DNA of 64,000 bases from Molanna angustata (Eukaryota > Arthropoda > Insecta > Trichoptera > Molannidae), in assembly GCA_963576475.1 (NCBI GenBank), contig OY754970.1, positions 27,391,091-27,455,090 of the forward strand, read 5' to 3'. Below, piece after piece: positions 11,516-24,521 of this stretch (position 1 is the stretch's first letter; the number at the start of each line of letters is the position of its first letter). The notes beneath the pieces are model-generated. The model was not told the origin of the DNA. It made no database searches and worked only from the letters and a program-made list of their open reading frames with translations. The position numbers were made by a program, and so were the translations under genes.

Positions 11516-12402
11516 TATATAAACGAAGAATTTTTGTAGTTATTCTGTTATCCGGAGCGGAGACGATTACAACAGAAAAGAGATCATTACAATTGGTCCA
11601 GCAGTTCTTTGATTATAAATTATGTACATAACTAACCCGACTTTGTTTTATATAAATATATAGATAAACAATAAGACTGATTTCTTTCGATACACATTTT
11701 CGAGTAAATTCAAAATATATCTTTTTGATTAAAAAATGTTTTAATATGTAGTAGGTAATTAGAAACGCTTAGTACAATTAAAAATAAAATTAATACGAAA
11801 GAAAACTTTGTATATATTATATTTTTTGGTCAGACGATCAACACTCATCCAGCCTTTTGTAGGTACTATATTAAAACAGTTCGTCATGTTTTATCCTGCA
11901 TACCCCAAATAGGCATAATTATATGCATAGAATACATTCCCATTTCATTATTCATAGAAGATCGTTCAACAAAGATTTGTGTAGCAATATTATAAAGAAT
12001 AAATAGGTACTGATGATTTTTTTTGAACAAAAGCACCCTTGATTCTCTAACTTGAAGGTATAAAAAATTCTTGTAAATAAAATAAATATATTTACCTCAA
12101 AAATACCAACCACATACTATATCACTAATGTATCAATATCCTTTCTATGTTGGTATACTTTTTGTCATAGATACCTACCCACCTACATGGCAAACAGGTC
12201 CACGTAGGAAGATCGATTACCTACAGTTTCCATAATAACGTTAGTGAATGGTAGAGCTTTTAGAAAGCATTGATTAAGGAAATCTCGTGTTTTGTATACT
12301 AACATAGTTGCAATTAGATTACTTCTAACTTATGAAAAAAAAAACTAAATAAATAGTACCTAACTATAATATACTTCAGCCACAGTTGCGTGAAACTAGT
12401 AA

Positions 12403-13192
12403 AGGTGGGCGCGCATGGAAGCTAATTTCATCGGCCGATTAATTATTGGTGAGCTACAACATACATGTAAGAGCGCGCATGAAAGCTAACAGAATCGGCC
12501 GATTTAAAAATCTGTGACGAGACACAAAAAATTTTTGTAACCAATCCTGTTGTATGAGAGGGCGCGCATGGCGCATGCTCACCGATAATTTAATCGTCCG
12601 AGCGCAGTAGATCGAGTAGTACATTAACATATCGAAACTATTGACTGACATTCTGGTGTAGTTAATAACTTCTCAGGGTGTGATCTTAAATCTTCGTAGG
12701 ACCGGGCAAATTGTCCTTTCAGTAATCCACTTATTAGCGGATGAACCCAGTACTTTTTTGACGTTTCTTTTTACGCATTTTGAGGACAAGAGCACAAACA
12801 CATGCTCCTTCAAAAAAATCCATATTTCTAATCATGTATTTTATTTTATTTTTTTATTTTTTCAAATTGAAGCTAACAATGTACAAAGAATAGTATATAA
12901 TATGTATAAAAATATTAAATATAACAATTATCATCTCCATACATCATTTACTAGCTTACAATACTATCATATTATATGACAAAATACATCATATATTAAA
13001 ACTTATGAATATACATATTGTATTTTAAATATATGAATGTTGACCGCCGTGTTATTTCCAATCGTACGATTCTATAAGCTTCCATGCGCGTTAGAACCGA
13101 TCGGCCGATGAATCAATCGCTTCATGCGCGCCGTTTCCACTATCGGCCGATAATAATCAGCTGATGAATTTAATTCCATGCGCGCCGTACCT
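12403..13192. mobile_element. TIR element with TCGGCCGA subterminal repeats
   Basis: The ends are inverted: AGGTGGGCGCGCATGGAA at left, TTCCATGCGCGCCGTACCT at right. Inside each end GCGCGCATG-type and TCGGCCGA palindromes alternate: about 12410, 12432, 12474, 12498 and 12566 at left, 13085-13180 inverted at right. The centre is AT-rich with a 99-codon plus frame (12680-12979) that has no recognised domain. The target duplication is not clear. Confidence 0.65.
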
Positions 13193-13399
13193 AAGTGAAA
13201 ATTCCATATTTTTTGGTATCTGTGGTATAATATTTGCCAAACATCTTGAACGAGCTTCCAGTTGCGGTCTCCCCCCTTCTCGGCTATTTAATGACATAAT
13301 ATTTTTTTAAAAGGTTAATGTAGATTGTAGAGACCAGCTCTATTGATCTATTCGTTAAAAAATAGGTGGTTTGCTTACGACAACTTAAACTAAAACCAC

Positions 13400-13530
13400 T
13401 TGGACGGTGTAGTCGCAGATAGTCGGGCTATGGGGCAGCAGACCTGGAAAGTGGCAGCACGGAGAAGATTCTTGGAGGCAGCTAGGACCCATCAAGGGTT
13501 GTGACGCTGAGGATGATGATGATGACATAT
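13400..13530 (+). pseudogene. RTE-type LINE ORF2 tail with GAT repeat
   Basis: The frame reads DGVVADSRAMGQQTWKVAA, then RRRFLEAARTHQGL and a stop, followed by GATGATGATGATGA. The pattern D-G-V..D....W...A..R is the extreme C-terminus of RTE-clade ORF2, and the trinucleotide tail is typical of RTE 3' ends. Only the last ~40 codons survive. Confidence 0.6.
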
Positions 13531-13699
13531 TAAACATATACGTAAAACTTTGAAATTGAATAGAACAAATTCAGATTATATATTATAGGGTACCTATTTG
13601 TAAAATAAATCTACGCATATATTAAGATTAGACGGCATGTAAACGTTTACTTACTTCGTCCGTATTGGAATACTAAAAATTATTCTATCTTTATCAATT

Positions 13700-13985
13700 T
13701 ATCTGTGGCTCTAAAACCCAGGTCGGGTCTTAGCCTCCCACAAAGCCCCTCTCCAGGACTGTCGGTCCTTTGATGCATTATGCCAGTTATGTATGCCAAT
13801 GATGTTTGCATCCTTCACTACTCCGTCCAGCCATATATCAACTATGTCTGTGGCTCTAAAAAGCAGGTTGAGTCTTAGCCTCCTGCAGAGCCCGTCTCCA
13901 TGACTGTCGTTCTTGTGATGCATTGCGCCAGTTACGGATACCGATGTTCTTTGCATCCTTCACTACTTCGTCCAGCCATCGGACA
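13700..13985 (-). pseudogene. RTE-type ORF2 C-terminus, tandemly duplicated
   Basis: Read on minus, the ~45-codon C-terminal block (D-VVKDA-N-IGI-NW-NAS--RQSW--AL-EAKT) occurs twice in a row, at about 13857-13985 and again at 13727-13830, joined by RATDIVDI. The second copy stays open to 13711. Each block resembles the tail at 13400-13530. Confidence 0.6.
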
Positions 13986-15190
13986 TAGAAATTAATACTA
14001 TGTACATAGGTATCATAAAATATATTTATACAATTTCACAGTTCGAAATGATATAGGTAATCGGACTGTCTAGTTCATCTGTATAAAATGTACTTATTTG
14101 TTTGTATCTGAAACGTTCAAGAAAATTGTTCTGACCTGAATAACCAAGAATTTTCTCTCGCAACACAATCTCACGTGTCTTTATTCTATTGACACATAAA
14201 AATAAGTTTTTTCATTACGGACGCTACGTAAATGGGGCCTTCTCGCAAAGTCAGCAAAAAATTCGATTCGTCATTTGTTATATGGGGATTTTGTAGCATA
14301 CCATTTGTTTTTACAACCGAAATCTCCTAGACGTCCTCATATTTGTAGGAAGTCAAGGATAGGATCAAATGTGAGAAACGGCAAAATTTTTGACACACTT
14401 ATTCGTGCCTTGGCATCTCTCGTATCTGCGTGCATCTCTAGTATCTTGGTTGTAACTATTTTGCTGTGTCGAAAAAAAGTCCAGACTATTATTGAAAATA
14501 TAAACATTTCATTCATTCAACATCCAAAACATGTTGGGGCAGTTTATTCCAAGTATTCACCACTCTATTAGAAAGATTACCAACAGATTTTCTTGAATAT
14601 TTTTAAATTAAGAAAAACTTTTAAAATTTCAAAATGTTGAATTAACATTCGAATTTTTATAACCCATAAAACTATTTATTTAATTCCTACGTAAATCCTG
14701 CATGATATTAAAATTGAATTATAGTACCTACATATGAATTTATATTTATAAAATGCGGACACGAACAAAGAAAAACCATTGAAAGTAGTGGTGGCGAAAT
14801 GGAAATAGGCATTACTTAAAAAAGGACATAATTTTGCCAAGGGTCAAACATTTGTCCTTTAATTTTCGCCACACAAAGTAATACGCAATGTTCTCTCTCC
14901 CCTAACTGCCTATATATAACTCTGGTTATGGGGGAGTGCTTTTGTTATGGTATTCAACTCAACTGTAAAACCCAAACGAAACAAAATGAAACTACATAGA
15001 ATTCAAATTTATGAAAATTAACCCAAAAATTCATAAATAGTTTTTTTTTCTAAAGTAAATATACCTATATTTTTTTTATATATCAATAAATATGTAAATT
15101 TTTATTCGTTTTTACATGGATATGGGAACATTTTATTATTCTGCTGACAACAGGTATAAGTACCTACTTTTATCATTTATGACAAGCTTT
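13986..15190. other. AT-rich stretch with an unrecognised frame
   Basis: A 98-codon plus frame at 14275-14571 (start MLYGDFVAYHLFLQ) has no domain I recognise. Its base use is like the flanking sequence and it is most likely part of a decayed repeat. Confidence 0.3.
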
Positions 15191-15515
15191 ATACATATCT
15201 CAATAAATACGAAATTGGAATACCTATATATTTGTAGGAGAATCGGGCTCCTACAGGACAAACGACGTGTCATCGACTGGTTTTCGTGATCACTTAAAGC
15301 GCTTGTGTAACGTTCGTCAGTTTTGACTTTTTATTGAATTCTTTAACATTTCATTGAAAGTTCTATATAATGTGTTGTGTGGAATTACTAAAACGCTTGA
15401 AAATAAGCTGGAAACACCATTACCATATATGGAATGATGAGTAAAGTTTTTTCTAACGCCATCTATTTTAATATATTTTATGAGAGGCCGATAATTAGAC
15501 ATTCAAAATTAACAA
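15191..15515 (+). mobile_element. Family V (inverted-core) element, partial diverged copy
   Basis: ATCTCAATAAATACGAAATT at the left and GTAGGAGAATCGGGC, CGACGTGTCATCGACTGGTT, CGTGATCACTT and GCGCTTGTGTAACGTTC follow the same order as 28757-29150. It lacks the CTCCCGACAGGG right end. Confidence 0.6.
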
Positions 15516-15527
15516 GTTGCATTAATT

Positions 15528-15650
15528 TTGTTATTTATTTATTTATCAAAACAAACACGACCTCACGCATTTTCTTCTGAACATAGCAATAATATACAAG
15601 TGCATGAATAATATACTATTCATATTATCCATTTTTCAAGAAAATCTATT
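15528..15650 (-). repeat. LINE 3' tail, minus orientation
   Basis: TTATTTATTTATTTATC followed by sequence lacking frames; read on minus it is a 3' UTR ending in an AATAAATA tail. Confidence 0.35.
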
Positions 15651-15689
15651 TCTCTTAACATATTGACATAGTTTCAAGTCATGATCCGG

Positions 15690-16348
15690 GAGATTTTGTA
15701 TAGCTAGGTCCACATTTTTCGTGATTTTTTCAACTTTGAAATCATAAAACTATTTTTTTTTACAAATATGGACAAATACAATATCTCGAACATTCTTTTT
15801 TAATAAAAACGTTCCAGGATTTCTCAATTTTGTTTATATTTTGGAAACAAACAGCGTATACAGAGTCTGGGGTAAGAACAATAAAATTGTAAGAAAACAA
15901 AATTAAGAAAAACATTATTTATGACAAATATATGTGTAGCAATATTTCCAAAAAATAGGAAAAATACCGAAACACCCCAACTACATAATTTAATTTGCTA
16001 TTAAAAAATATCAGCATCGTAGTAGTACATTTAGTGACGACGTCGCTTCATACAATTTGTATGGCTGTCGTCTATACACAATATCTAAGAAATCTTAATA
16101 GTTTGATACTTCATCTCCAAACATACATACATACCATCATGCTGTTTTCATATTCTGGGTAGGAAAAAAAGACTGACCTCCATACTATTCTATCTTGACA
16201 TACATACCTAGGTATATGTGTTGTATAGAAAACAAAATATCTTAAAATATTCAATAATTTGTATTTATGGGTTTATAGTTTGGTACTTATTCTTCAACTA
16301 TACATACTATCGCTATCGACAGTTGGACATTATGTGTTACATGCAACT
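15690..16348 (-). mobile_element. Family C TIR element, minus
   Basis: The body shares CCGAAACACCCCAACTA, GTGACGACGTCGCTTCATAC, CATACATACCATCATGC and CGACAGTTGGACATTATG with the complete copy at 62341-63380 in opposite orientation. The end carrying the CA repeat is missing or decayed. Confidence 0.65.
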
Positions 16349-17331
16349 GGTATTTATACATCACAAAATTAAGGTTCCGTTATGCAATAATTAAAATTTC
16401 GATGCATTCTCCGCATAATTTAATTTAATCAATCAATCTTACTTTCGCTTTGTTAATGAATCAAATCTTAAGTTACGGTTAAGATAGTTAAGTAACAACT
16501 TAACTATCTTCAACACATTTGAACTCAATAACGTCTTGATGTTTATTTGTTTATTTATATTGCTTGTAAAAAAATCTTAAAAAATCCTTTACCTTTATTT
16601 TCAACCAAGTTCAATCGAAAATTGAAAAAAAAACCTAAAGAAATTCTGTCGGATAAATATATAATGACCTAATACATTGATCTGCCATTTTATAACCAAG
16701 TTCCTTACTTCTTTGAAATTCAAGGCAACTTTCAAATAAGTTCCTCATACCAGTTATCCACTCTCGAAATTTCACCGTACCCTTTTGAAATATGATCTCA
16801 GAACCCTTATCGATGAAAGAAATTTACCTTCTTCAAAGTCGAAACGCTTCGAGTGTTTTATAAACATAATAGATATATAAAAAACCGACGCAAAAAATTC
16901 TCCTAATTGTTTGCAATTTGACTCCGACGCTCGGAAAAGTTTTCGAATGGCGTATTATATTTCATAAGTTTGCCAAGCTTATTTTCCCAAAATGAATGTT
17001 ATAATACAAACATGACAATAATTTATTATGTTGAATAAGTCATCAATAAGTGAAATATTTCTTATGAAACAAATTTACGATGCTCAATTGTAATCTCTTG
17101 TGACTCGTTTTTGAAAGAAAAATAAATGAAATTCGTTCAAACGAACAAAAAACGAAATTCTGCATTTTTTGTAGCATAAAACACATTCTTCAATATCACA
17201 TAACAGAAAAAATGTTATTTTATAAAATACAGGTACCTCAAAAAGTCAACGTATATTCGTTAAAAAAAGTAAATAGGGCCCTTGTAAAATATTTATTATT
17301 TTCTAATAAATTATATTTATTTAAATGCAGA
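16349..17331. other. AT-rich stretch, nothing recognised
   Basis: No frame above chance and no repeat end matched. Confidence 0.35.
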
Positions 17332-17535
17332 TAATATAATAAGAATAATAATGAACACTTCCTTGCACCCTGCGCAAGTGGCGAGTTTATTGCCGTATAG
17401 CAATTTCTTCCAACTAACCAATGTTTCCAGTCCAGAAAAGCAATATTTGCGTGAGAAATGAAGTTAAATAAATTTCTCCTCTGCTGGGAATCGAACCCAG
17501 GATGCCCGCACAGAAACCGAACGACTTTCCAATTT
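17332..17535 (-). repeat. tRNA-derived SINE, family B copy 2 (5' truncated)
   Basis: An (AAT)n tail, the hairpin (here TTGC-TATAC-GGCA, one stem base changed), the body and the B box GGGTTCGATTCCCAGC are present on minus. The A-box end stops at GTCGTTCGG, so the head is truncated. Confidence 0.72.
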
Positions 17536-18029
17536 ATTTATCGATTATCTAATAAAATAATTATTTTGTGACTTGGATACATCACCATACATTACCTTCA
17601 CTATGAAAATGCTTGTGCATATGGTTCATCATCCGTTCTCTAGAACAGCTCGGCAATCTTCGGCCCGTGACCGATTTACGTCAAAATTCAAATTTATTTC
17701 TAAAAAATCATCATCTCAATAATACGTAATATTTACGTTTAAATATTTCTATTTTATTTATGAATATTAGATTATTTTTTTTAGTTTTATGTATATTATT
17801 ATCATTCTATTATTGTACGACATTATAATATTGTGATATATTCTGTATTAAATAACATTTTGAGAGTCAAAATGATAAAAACCTCCGTACTGCAATGTGA
17901 AGTTATAAACATATATTTTGTGATTGAAATGTCAATATTCTCAAACAATATGCATATTTAAGTGTTATTTCAGTGAAAAATGTACCTCACGTAGGTACTA
18001 TAAAATGAGGTTATAAATATATATTTTGT
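17536..18029. other. AT-rich stretch, nothing recognised
   Basis: No recognised feature. Confidence 0.35.
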
Positions 18030-18190
18030 GTTTTATTGTATTTGTTTATTCAGAAATACAACAGTTGATAACATTATTTAACATACAGTAGAGTTAGTTT
18101 TTATTCTATATCCCCAATTACAGTAGGTATGGGTGCATAAAATTTTTTTATTTCAGCGGGACATTTTCTTATGCCACGACAAATATCAGG
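18030..18190 (-). repeat. LINE 3' end, minus orientation
   Basis: Shares ACAACAG(C/T)TG, ACAGTA and CCCAATTACAGTA in order with 33845-33960, and begins in a T-rich tail. On minus it reads as a LINE 3' UTR with tail. Confidence 0.4.
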
Positions 18191-18859
18191 AATAAAAAAT
18201 GACACTGGATACAGCTTTAACATACCATAATTATATGCAGAATCTGGAAAAAGATCACGCTATTATAATATAATTCTCGTTGTATATTATATAAGTCTGC
18301 AAATAGCTATGATCGTATCCACAATAACGTGAAAATACTTTTTGGATCGTTAGCTTCATTTGTTGGAACGTTTAAGGCTAGAATTGATTTTTTTTAAAGA
18401 TAATTGATTAATCAAAGAGTCTATGGAGGGTGGGTATCCAATGAAAGATTCCAGGCATATCTTTAATTTGGGGGAAATACGAGAATCTTAATTATTAATG
18501 ACCAGTCAATTAAGAATTCAAATTGGTTTTCAATTATTTCAGAAGCAATAAGGATATTAATCATCGAAAGTTAACAATTCGAATTAAAAAGTTCGCAGTC
18601 GCAGACATCTTACGGCGATTTTAAATTATAAATTTACAAGAAACCTATTTTACTCTTAATTACAAGCCTTCATTTGTAATTCATTAACTCGCTTTCAATT
18701 GTGATATTTTTATAGCAAGTCTATGTCTACCGTTTTCAGATATACCTAATAATATAAAAAATATATTGGAAAGCTCAAAGCACAATATTTAAAAAAATAT
18801 CGCATTATTTATGAAAAACAACACGGTCTTCAGAAGACAAAGGGAACTTAGACACTATT

Positions 18860-20290
18860 GACAGACTTTGAAAATAACATGTTCTAGTAGTGTTCATTGA
18901 CTACGCGAATGCAAGCGACACAATCATAACATACTTATTGAACGCTTGGAACAATTAAGAATACGAGGAATTATAAAAATATACTGATTAACTTTATCAA
19001 AGACCGAAAATTCCATGTTAAAATACACGGAGAAATTGAAGAGGGGAAAAAATGAAAGAAGGTATAACACAAGGATCGATACTGAGAATTCTAACGTATC
19101 ATATATATATGTAAATTCTATTTTAAAAAAATCATCAAGAGATGCAAACTATATCTACATGTTTTCGGATGACAACGTCTGTACAATGCCGGTAGAAGAA
19201 TCGATCAGGTCATGCAGGATCTACAAGAGAAGTACATCAGTAGGTACTATGAAGTGGTCGCACAATAATAGCCTATCAATAAACGAAAAGAAGACAAAAC
19301 TACTGCACATATTATATCATCCCCTAATATTAATAAAGTAGGCAGTATTCGTCCCACAGTTATAAATGTTTAGATTATTTACCAAAAGACCGCGATTGTC
19401 CTGTGATTCAACCAACTTAAAAGTGTTAAATATCTGGGCATTATGATAGACGATAAATTCAATTAGCTACCGCATATTCAAAAAATATGTAATAAACTTA
19501 GAGCAATACTAGCGAAAATGTACATTTTAAAAAATGATGTCCCTTTTAAGACCCTTAAATTAATGTACATGGCTATGGGTGAACCTATTGTTTTATACAG
19601 CATTGTTGTGTGGAGAAATAAATTAAAATCGTACAAGTCAAATGGAAAGATTACAAAAACGTTTAATAAAATGTACGATACCCAACAATAGAGTTATTCG
19701 TATGATGGAAAAAGGCAAAGACATTTTACATAAACTAAATCAATGACGCAAATTTACAAATACAGATTTATTTTACAAAATTATTTTAGGAATGAACATA
19801 AATACCTGTACTAAATAATTATTATACCAAACAAGTAACTTTAGGAAAATAAAGTACACCTAGAGTCAATAATTATTACGTTGAAAGAACACTGCAGTAT
19901 TCAACACCAACAATTTTTAATAGCTCGTCTTTAGATTTTACTGGATTAAATTCGTACAATTAGATCAAATTAACATGCAAATAGGTCAATTTTAGCGAAC
20001 AATGCTTTTTTACTTCATCTTTCTGTTTCCATTTTATTTCTTTTACTATTTTTTTTAAATGTCGCTATATTTTTCTTTTCTTTTATAGTATTTTTTGTTT
20101 TTGATACTGTTTACTGTTTTGATTGTAAATACTGTTTTTGATTGTTTTTGTTCTGTTATTGGACTACATTTTTTTGCATTGTCTTTTGTATGTTATGTAA
20201 TGTATTTTTTTTCATTGTTAGACAGGTAAGTTTAGATTATAAGATTATTATACCATTAAAATCTACCGAAAACTTTATTTGTTTAGTGGG
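18860..20290 (+). pseudogene. Jockey-like LINE reverse transcriptase relic
   Basis: RT motifs appear in order across changing frames: LVVFIDYANASDTII near 18880 (motif A, F-x-D....D), EGITQGSIL near 19050 (motif B, QGS), MFSDDN near 19160 (motif C, here SDD in place of ADD), then VKYLGIMIDDK near 19420 and a decayed C-terminal region to about 19990. The stops and frameshifts make it dead. An AT-rich 3' UTR runs to about 20290. This is non-LTR in type because no integrase or protease region is present. Confidence 0.75.
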
Positions 20291-21869
20291 ATCTTGAGTA
20301 TAGTAAAAAAAATCATAAAAAATGCTGAAAAATTGTGAATTAGATATTTTAAGCCAACTATTACCATAATTATTTACATTGTTTTTTTAATTACTATGTA
20401 AGGATTGATTCAAGCTATTATTTTTCAAACTCTCTAACGCTTAATAATTTGAATGATCTATCTTTATTTTTCTTTCATTTTCAGTAGGTACCTATATCAA
20501 GTCATTAAAACTTTGAGATAAATTTTATATTTGATATTCGTATTTTATTAAGCAAATTATTTTTTTTTAGAATTGATATTATCAGCGGACTGGTTATTCA
20601 ATGCAGCCGTCGGATAATGTGTTTGTCTATAGGTACACAAAAACATGAAATGTGTTTTAAAAATAACCATTTTCATTCTGACTGCAAAAAGGATATCAGC
20701 GTATTGTATTTCAATATACATCCTGTCAGTATCTCGAGGGATTGTGCTATGCAGTATTTAGAATAGAAGCTGCATATTATATGATAAGAACCTACTTACC
20801 CATCTATGTGTATTAAATCAAACCGGACATCCGGAATTTGACATGCAAACAGGGGAAAAAACGAATTAAATTGATACGTTGAGATAAAATGTGTACTATT
20901 TTTATGTAGATGTATCATGTGATAGACGTGAATATTTTTTCGTATGAATAAACCAAGAACGTCAAAATACAAAAAAAAGTATTTAACAGGCTTTACTATT
21001 TTACGAAATATATTCGAGTAGGTTCATTTAAGTGAATTTAGCAGATATTGAATATTCCTAAATAAATGCGGTAACTACACTTAATGTCTCGTTTCCTATA
21101 TCTATGAAATACGTATTAATTAAAAATAAAAATACAAAAATTTTAAATAAAACGCACAATAATTTGTTTTATTTCACTTATAGGTATACAAAATTAATAT
21201 GATATAATGGATTCCCACAAAATTGAACCTCCAGTTTTTTTTATTAAATGATTATTAAGTTTGTTAGGCCTTCGTCCAGGAATAGACGGGAATAGGCTGA
21301 GAGAGAGTTTATCCAGAAATTCTCAGACTCTGAACGACATTAAGGGGCCATATAAACCTAAACACTTCAATTTCAAATCAAATTCCTCAAATATGTTAAA
21401 CAGTGATGTGTTTCTAGAAAAAATAGCATAAGTCTTTTCAACATTTCTCTAGTGAATGTTCGTCACACAATTTTAATATTCAGCCTAAATTCCCATAAAA
21501 AAATTATTAAAAATTTCCTTTTTTAAAGCATTTTTTTTAAATTACTTCATAACTATTTGTCGTAGAGAAATAAATCTTTTATATGCATAAAGAGTGCATA
21601 AAATCAAAGTGAATGACCGATAAAGTTTTATCATTTCAACTAAGGTTTATTCTTACAATGCAAAAAAATCAACAAATTTGGGATTCCCGATGATTTAAAT
21701 TACCCCTTTTTAAACCTTTTTTCGCACGCGATAGTTACCCTTACTAACGCGTAACTCATAGTGCATTGTGCGGTTTTAATACATCATGTTTTCAGTCACT
21801 AGGTTTAGCGTTATATGTGCTCATAAAAGTCGAATGATAATTATCTAGTGCTTCCAGGAAAGAACCAGA
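20291..21869. other. Mostly unrecognised AT-rich stretch
   Basis: Near 21265-21340 the phrase CTTCGTCCAGGAATAGACGG followed by GAATAGGCTGA resembles an RTE tail (GLRPGIDGNRL in one frame). The rest shows no gene. Confidence 0.3.
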
Positions 21870-22060
21870 TTGCCCCAAAAAGCTTACTGTAATAGGCATC
21901 GTGGAGGGACAAAGATCACGTCGACATGGAGTGATTTTGTATGTCTACATTGGGGGGGTCTTCATTGGCTGGTGCTCCACGTTCTGCCCAGAACAGCGTG
22001 GATGCGCGCCACAAAAAAAGTGATTTATTACAGACTCCATCCTCAGTCATATGGATCAGT
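21870..22060 (+). pseudogene. LINE ORF2 C-terminal relic
   Basis: A locally GC-richer patch reads VEGQRSRRHG in one frame, like the G-RSRGR-x-x block after the RT domain, and continues in other frames. It is short and decayed. A dispersed motif (GACCGACTCCCAAAAATGG then GGTTATCAATTCGACG) common in insect repeats follows at 22120-22160. Confidence 0.35.
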
Positions 22061-22559
22061 ATGAGAGAATGCTTGTAGCCTAGAAAAAACAGAATTTCGC
22101 GAATCGTTTTTCATTTTATTGACCGACTCCCAAAAATGGAGGCGGTTATCAATTCGACGAGATTTTTTTTTAAGTATGTCAGCGATAATCTTTTTCGATG
22201 ATTCTTTTTTTATTAGAATGGGGTATCATTCGGTTGGTCCTATTTCAATTTGGTCAAGATCTGATGGCATCCATGAGAAAATTATCAAACTCTTCAATTT
22301 GCAAAGTCGTCTACAGTTAACAATAATGCTTTACCACGTCCGAAAAGGATGATTACTTTTTCATTAGAAAGGGATTACTTCTGGAGTGGTTCCATCTGAA
22401 CTAAGCCGAGAGATTTGACTGTGGGAATCATGAGAAATCATGAAAATCATCAATTTGCGTAGGAGTTGCGTTTTATTGTAAAAGTGAATTGTATGAAATG
22501 TCCCTCGGCAGTTTTCGATATTTGAAAACAATGGAAATACAGACATTTTAACACGTAAC

Positions 22560-22860
22560 TTGGGCATGAAAAAAAAATATTTCTTAATTAAAAATGTGCG
22601 AGATACTAGTTTGAGATATTGTATTTTTCTATATATGTACAAATTTCACACACACACACACACACACACACGCATGCACGCACGGATGCACGCACGCATG
22701 CTCGCACGCACCCACGCACGCTCACGCACGCACACGCAAACACACAGTAGGTAATCAAAAGGGTTTTGATTTCACTGTTTGACCGGACATGCCCCCCTGG
22801 CCATATAAAATATCGCGGATCTTGGCTTGAAATTTTATCGATCTGTTACGTGAAATAAAT
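22560..22860 (+). mobile_element. Family C fragment with CA/GCAC repeat
   Basis: A (CA)n tract at 22649-22673 runs into a (GCAC)n-like run up to 22746. After it the phrase ATCGCGGATCTTGGCTTGA and GATCTGTTACGTGAAATAAA match the family C segment after its CA repeat at 28600-28670 and 63300-63350. Confidence 0.5.
22751..22800. mobile_element. Terminal relic of the GGGGGGCAAG palindromic MITE
   Basis: TAATCAAAAGGGTTTTGATT, CGGACATGCCCCCCTGG match the right ends at 30020-30067 and 43325-43373. The left half is missing. Confidence 0.55.
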
Positions 22861-22899
22861 TCTCTTTTAATGGATTGCTAATGGATAATTTCGATAATG

Positions 22900-23160
22900 G
22901 ATTGTTCTAGGTATATTTTGTCATCTATTTGTATTGTTGTAGATATACATATTTTGTTATCTATTTGTATTGTTGTATTTACATATATGTTGTAGGTGTT
23001 ATTGTTTTATTATGTATATGCCGAAACTATATTATGTACTTTTGATCTCAGATGGTTGACAGGAAGAAATTGCCTCCAGGCAATAAGTCCGCTATTTGTA
23101 CTACTTATGTAATTTTATGTATGTACAAAAAAGTGTTATATAAATAAATATATTTGGTTA
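22900..23160 (+). mobile_element. LINE 3' UTR fragment
   Basis: Ends with the hairpin AAATTGCC-TCCA-GGCAATAA (23064-23084) followed about 60 bp later by ATAAATAAATA. No coding sequence remains. It lies just downstream of the WD40 gene's end. Confidence 0.6.
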
Positions 23161-23277
23161 TCTATTTGATTTCTCAATTAAAACTAATATTGAATACAAC
23201 GAAAAAAATATATATATTTACTATTTATTAAAAAAACATATAAAATATTATTTCTCACATTCTACATATTCTGAATA

Positions 23278-23283
23278 TTTATT
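23278..23283 (-). terminator. Polyadenylation signal of the WD40 gene
   Basis: AATAAA on the minus strand, 28 bp after the stop codon at 23311-23313. Others occur further downstream. Confidence 0.5.
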
Positions 23284-23310
23284 TAATATCGAAACTTATA
23301 TATAATTATG

Positions 23311-23377
23311 TTAATCAATCATTTCGTCTTCATCTCCTTCCTCTTCTTCATCGGTTGCATCTTCTATAGGATCAGGC
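23311..23377 (-). CDS. WD40 gene terminal exon with acidic tail
   Basis: 67 bp after acceptor TATGTTTTAG; completes the split codon and encodes PDPIEDATDEEEEGDEDEMI, then D and TAA. The match of phase with the previous exon and the codon-level acidic bias support it. Confidence 0.8.
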
Positions 23378-24466
23378 CTAAAACATACGAAATATGACAT
23401 AGTGAAATCAAGCACCATTATTATCAGTCGTTTATAACCTTTTTTTAAGTTGACAACATATTTATTTATCTTATACTCTCTCTTTTAAACCACATAGCTT
23501 TTTCAATATTATAGGTACATCGTTTGATTGAATAAGCGAATAACTCATTTGTTTTTATTAATACCTTTTCTATTAAGTCTGAGTTTTCTTTATAAAAAGT
23601 ACTATAAATGGATGACGATTCCTTCCCTTCCTCTTAAGATAACTTGAGTGCTCCATTCTCTCTATTCACCGCTAGTATTCTTATATCAAGAATAGGTATA
23701 TGAATGGTTGTGAGTTCATCTCATAAAAATACGTACTTGATAAATTCCTTCGGATTATGAATTTCAGCCAGGGACAGGTATTGTGCAAAACCACCCCATG
23801 CAAGTTTTGATCCTTTTGAGGCCATACAAGAAACTGTTTTATGCTCATTCCAACTATACAGAAGACTATTCGTCAGTAGGTCTACGACTTCGACCTGCTT
23901 AGTTCCAGACCCGCCGGTAATGGCATATCTACCATCCGAATTGAGCTGAAATGACAATTAGGTACTTACAGTATACATCATCGATAAACTATTGTTTTTC
24001 ACTGTGCGGTATCATTTTGCAATTAATTAAATGAAATAATTAATTAAATAATTAATTATTTTTATGTGTACCACTACAATTATAAATTTTATTCAATTGA
24101 AAAAATACTCTACATGTTACGAGAACAAAGTTCCTTTCTTCAGGAGGACACAAAGTATACTAAAATAAAAATACAATTATATAATATATAGACTTAAGGT
24201 AATCATTAGGCTGGGTTTCATTACTTGTAGGGTGAGGGGTGCAATTAAGTTATTGGTTAATTAATTTTTGTATAGGAAAAATATTTAATACAAGGTTATT
24301 AGGGAATTGTGTTTGATTATTAATAAATTATTAAAATTATATTATTTCTCATATTTGCGTTTTTTCTGATTTCCAAGATTTCCAGTCTATTTAACTGTCT
24401 ATCACTTAAATTACTATGGATTATTTTTACGCCTACATCTAAAGTAATAAAGCAATCAAAATGTTA

Positions 24467-24521
<55 letters not shown>

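Noticed and set aside
22640..22754. His/Thr-rich plus frame
   Set aside because: It is the translation of a CA/GCAC microsatellite.
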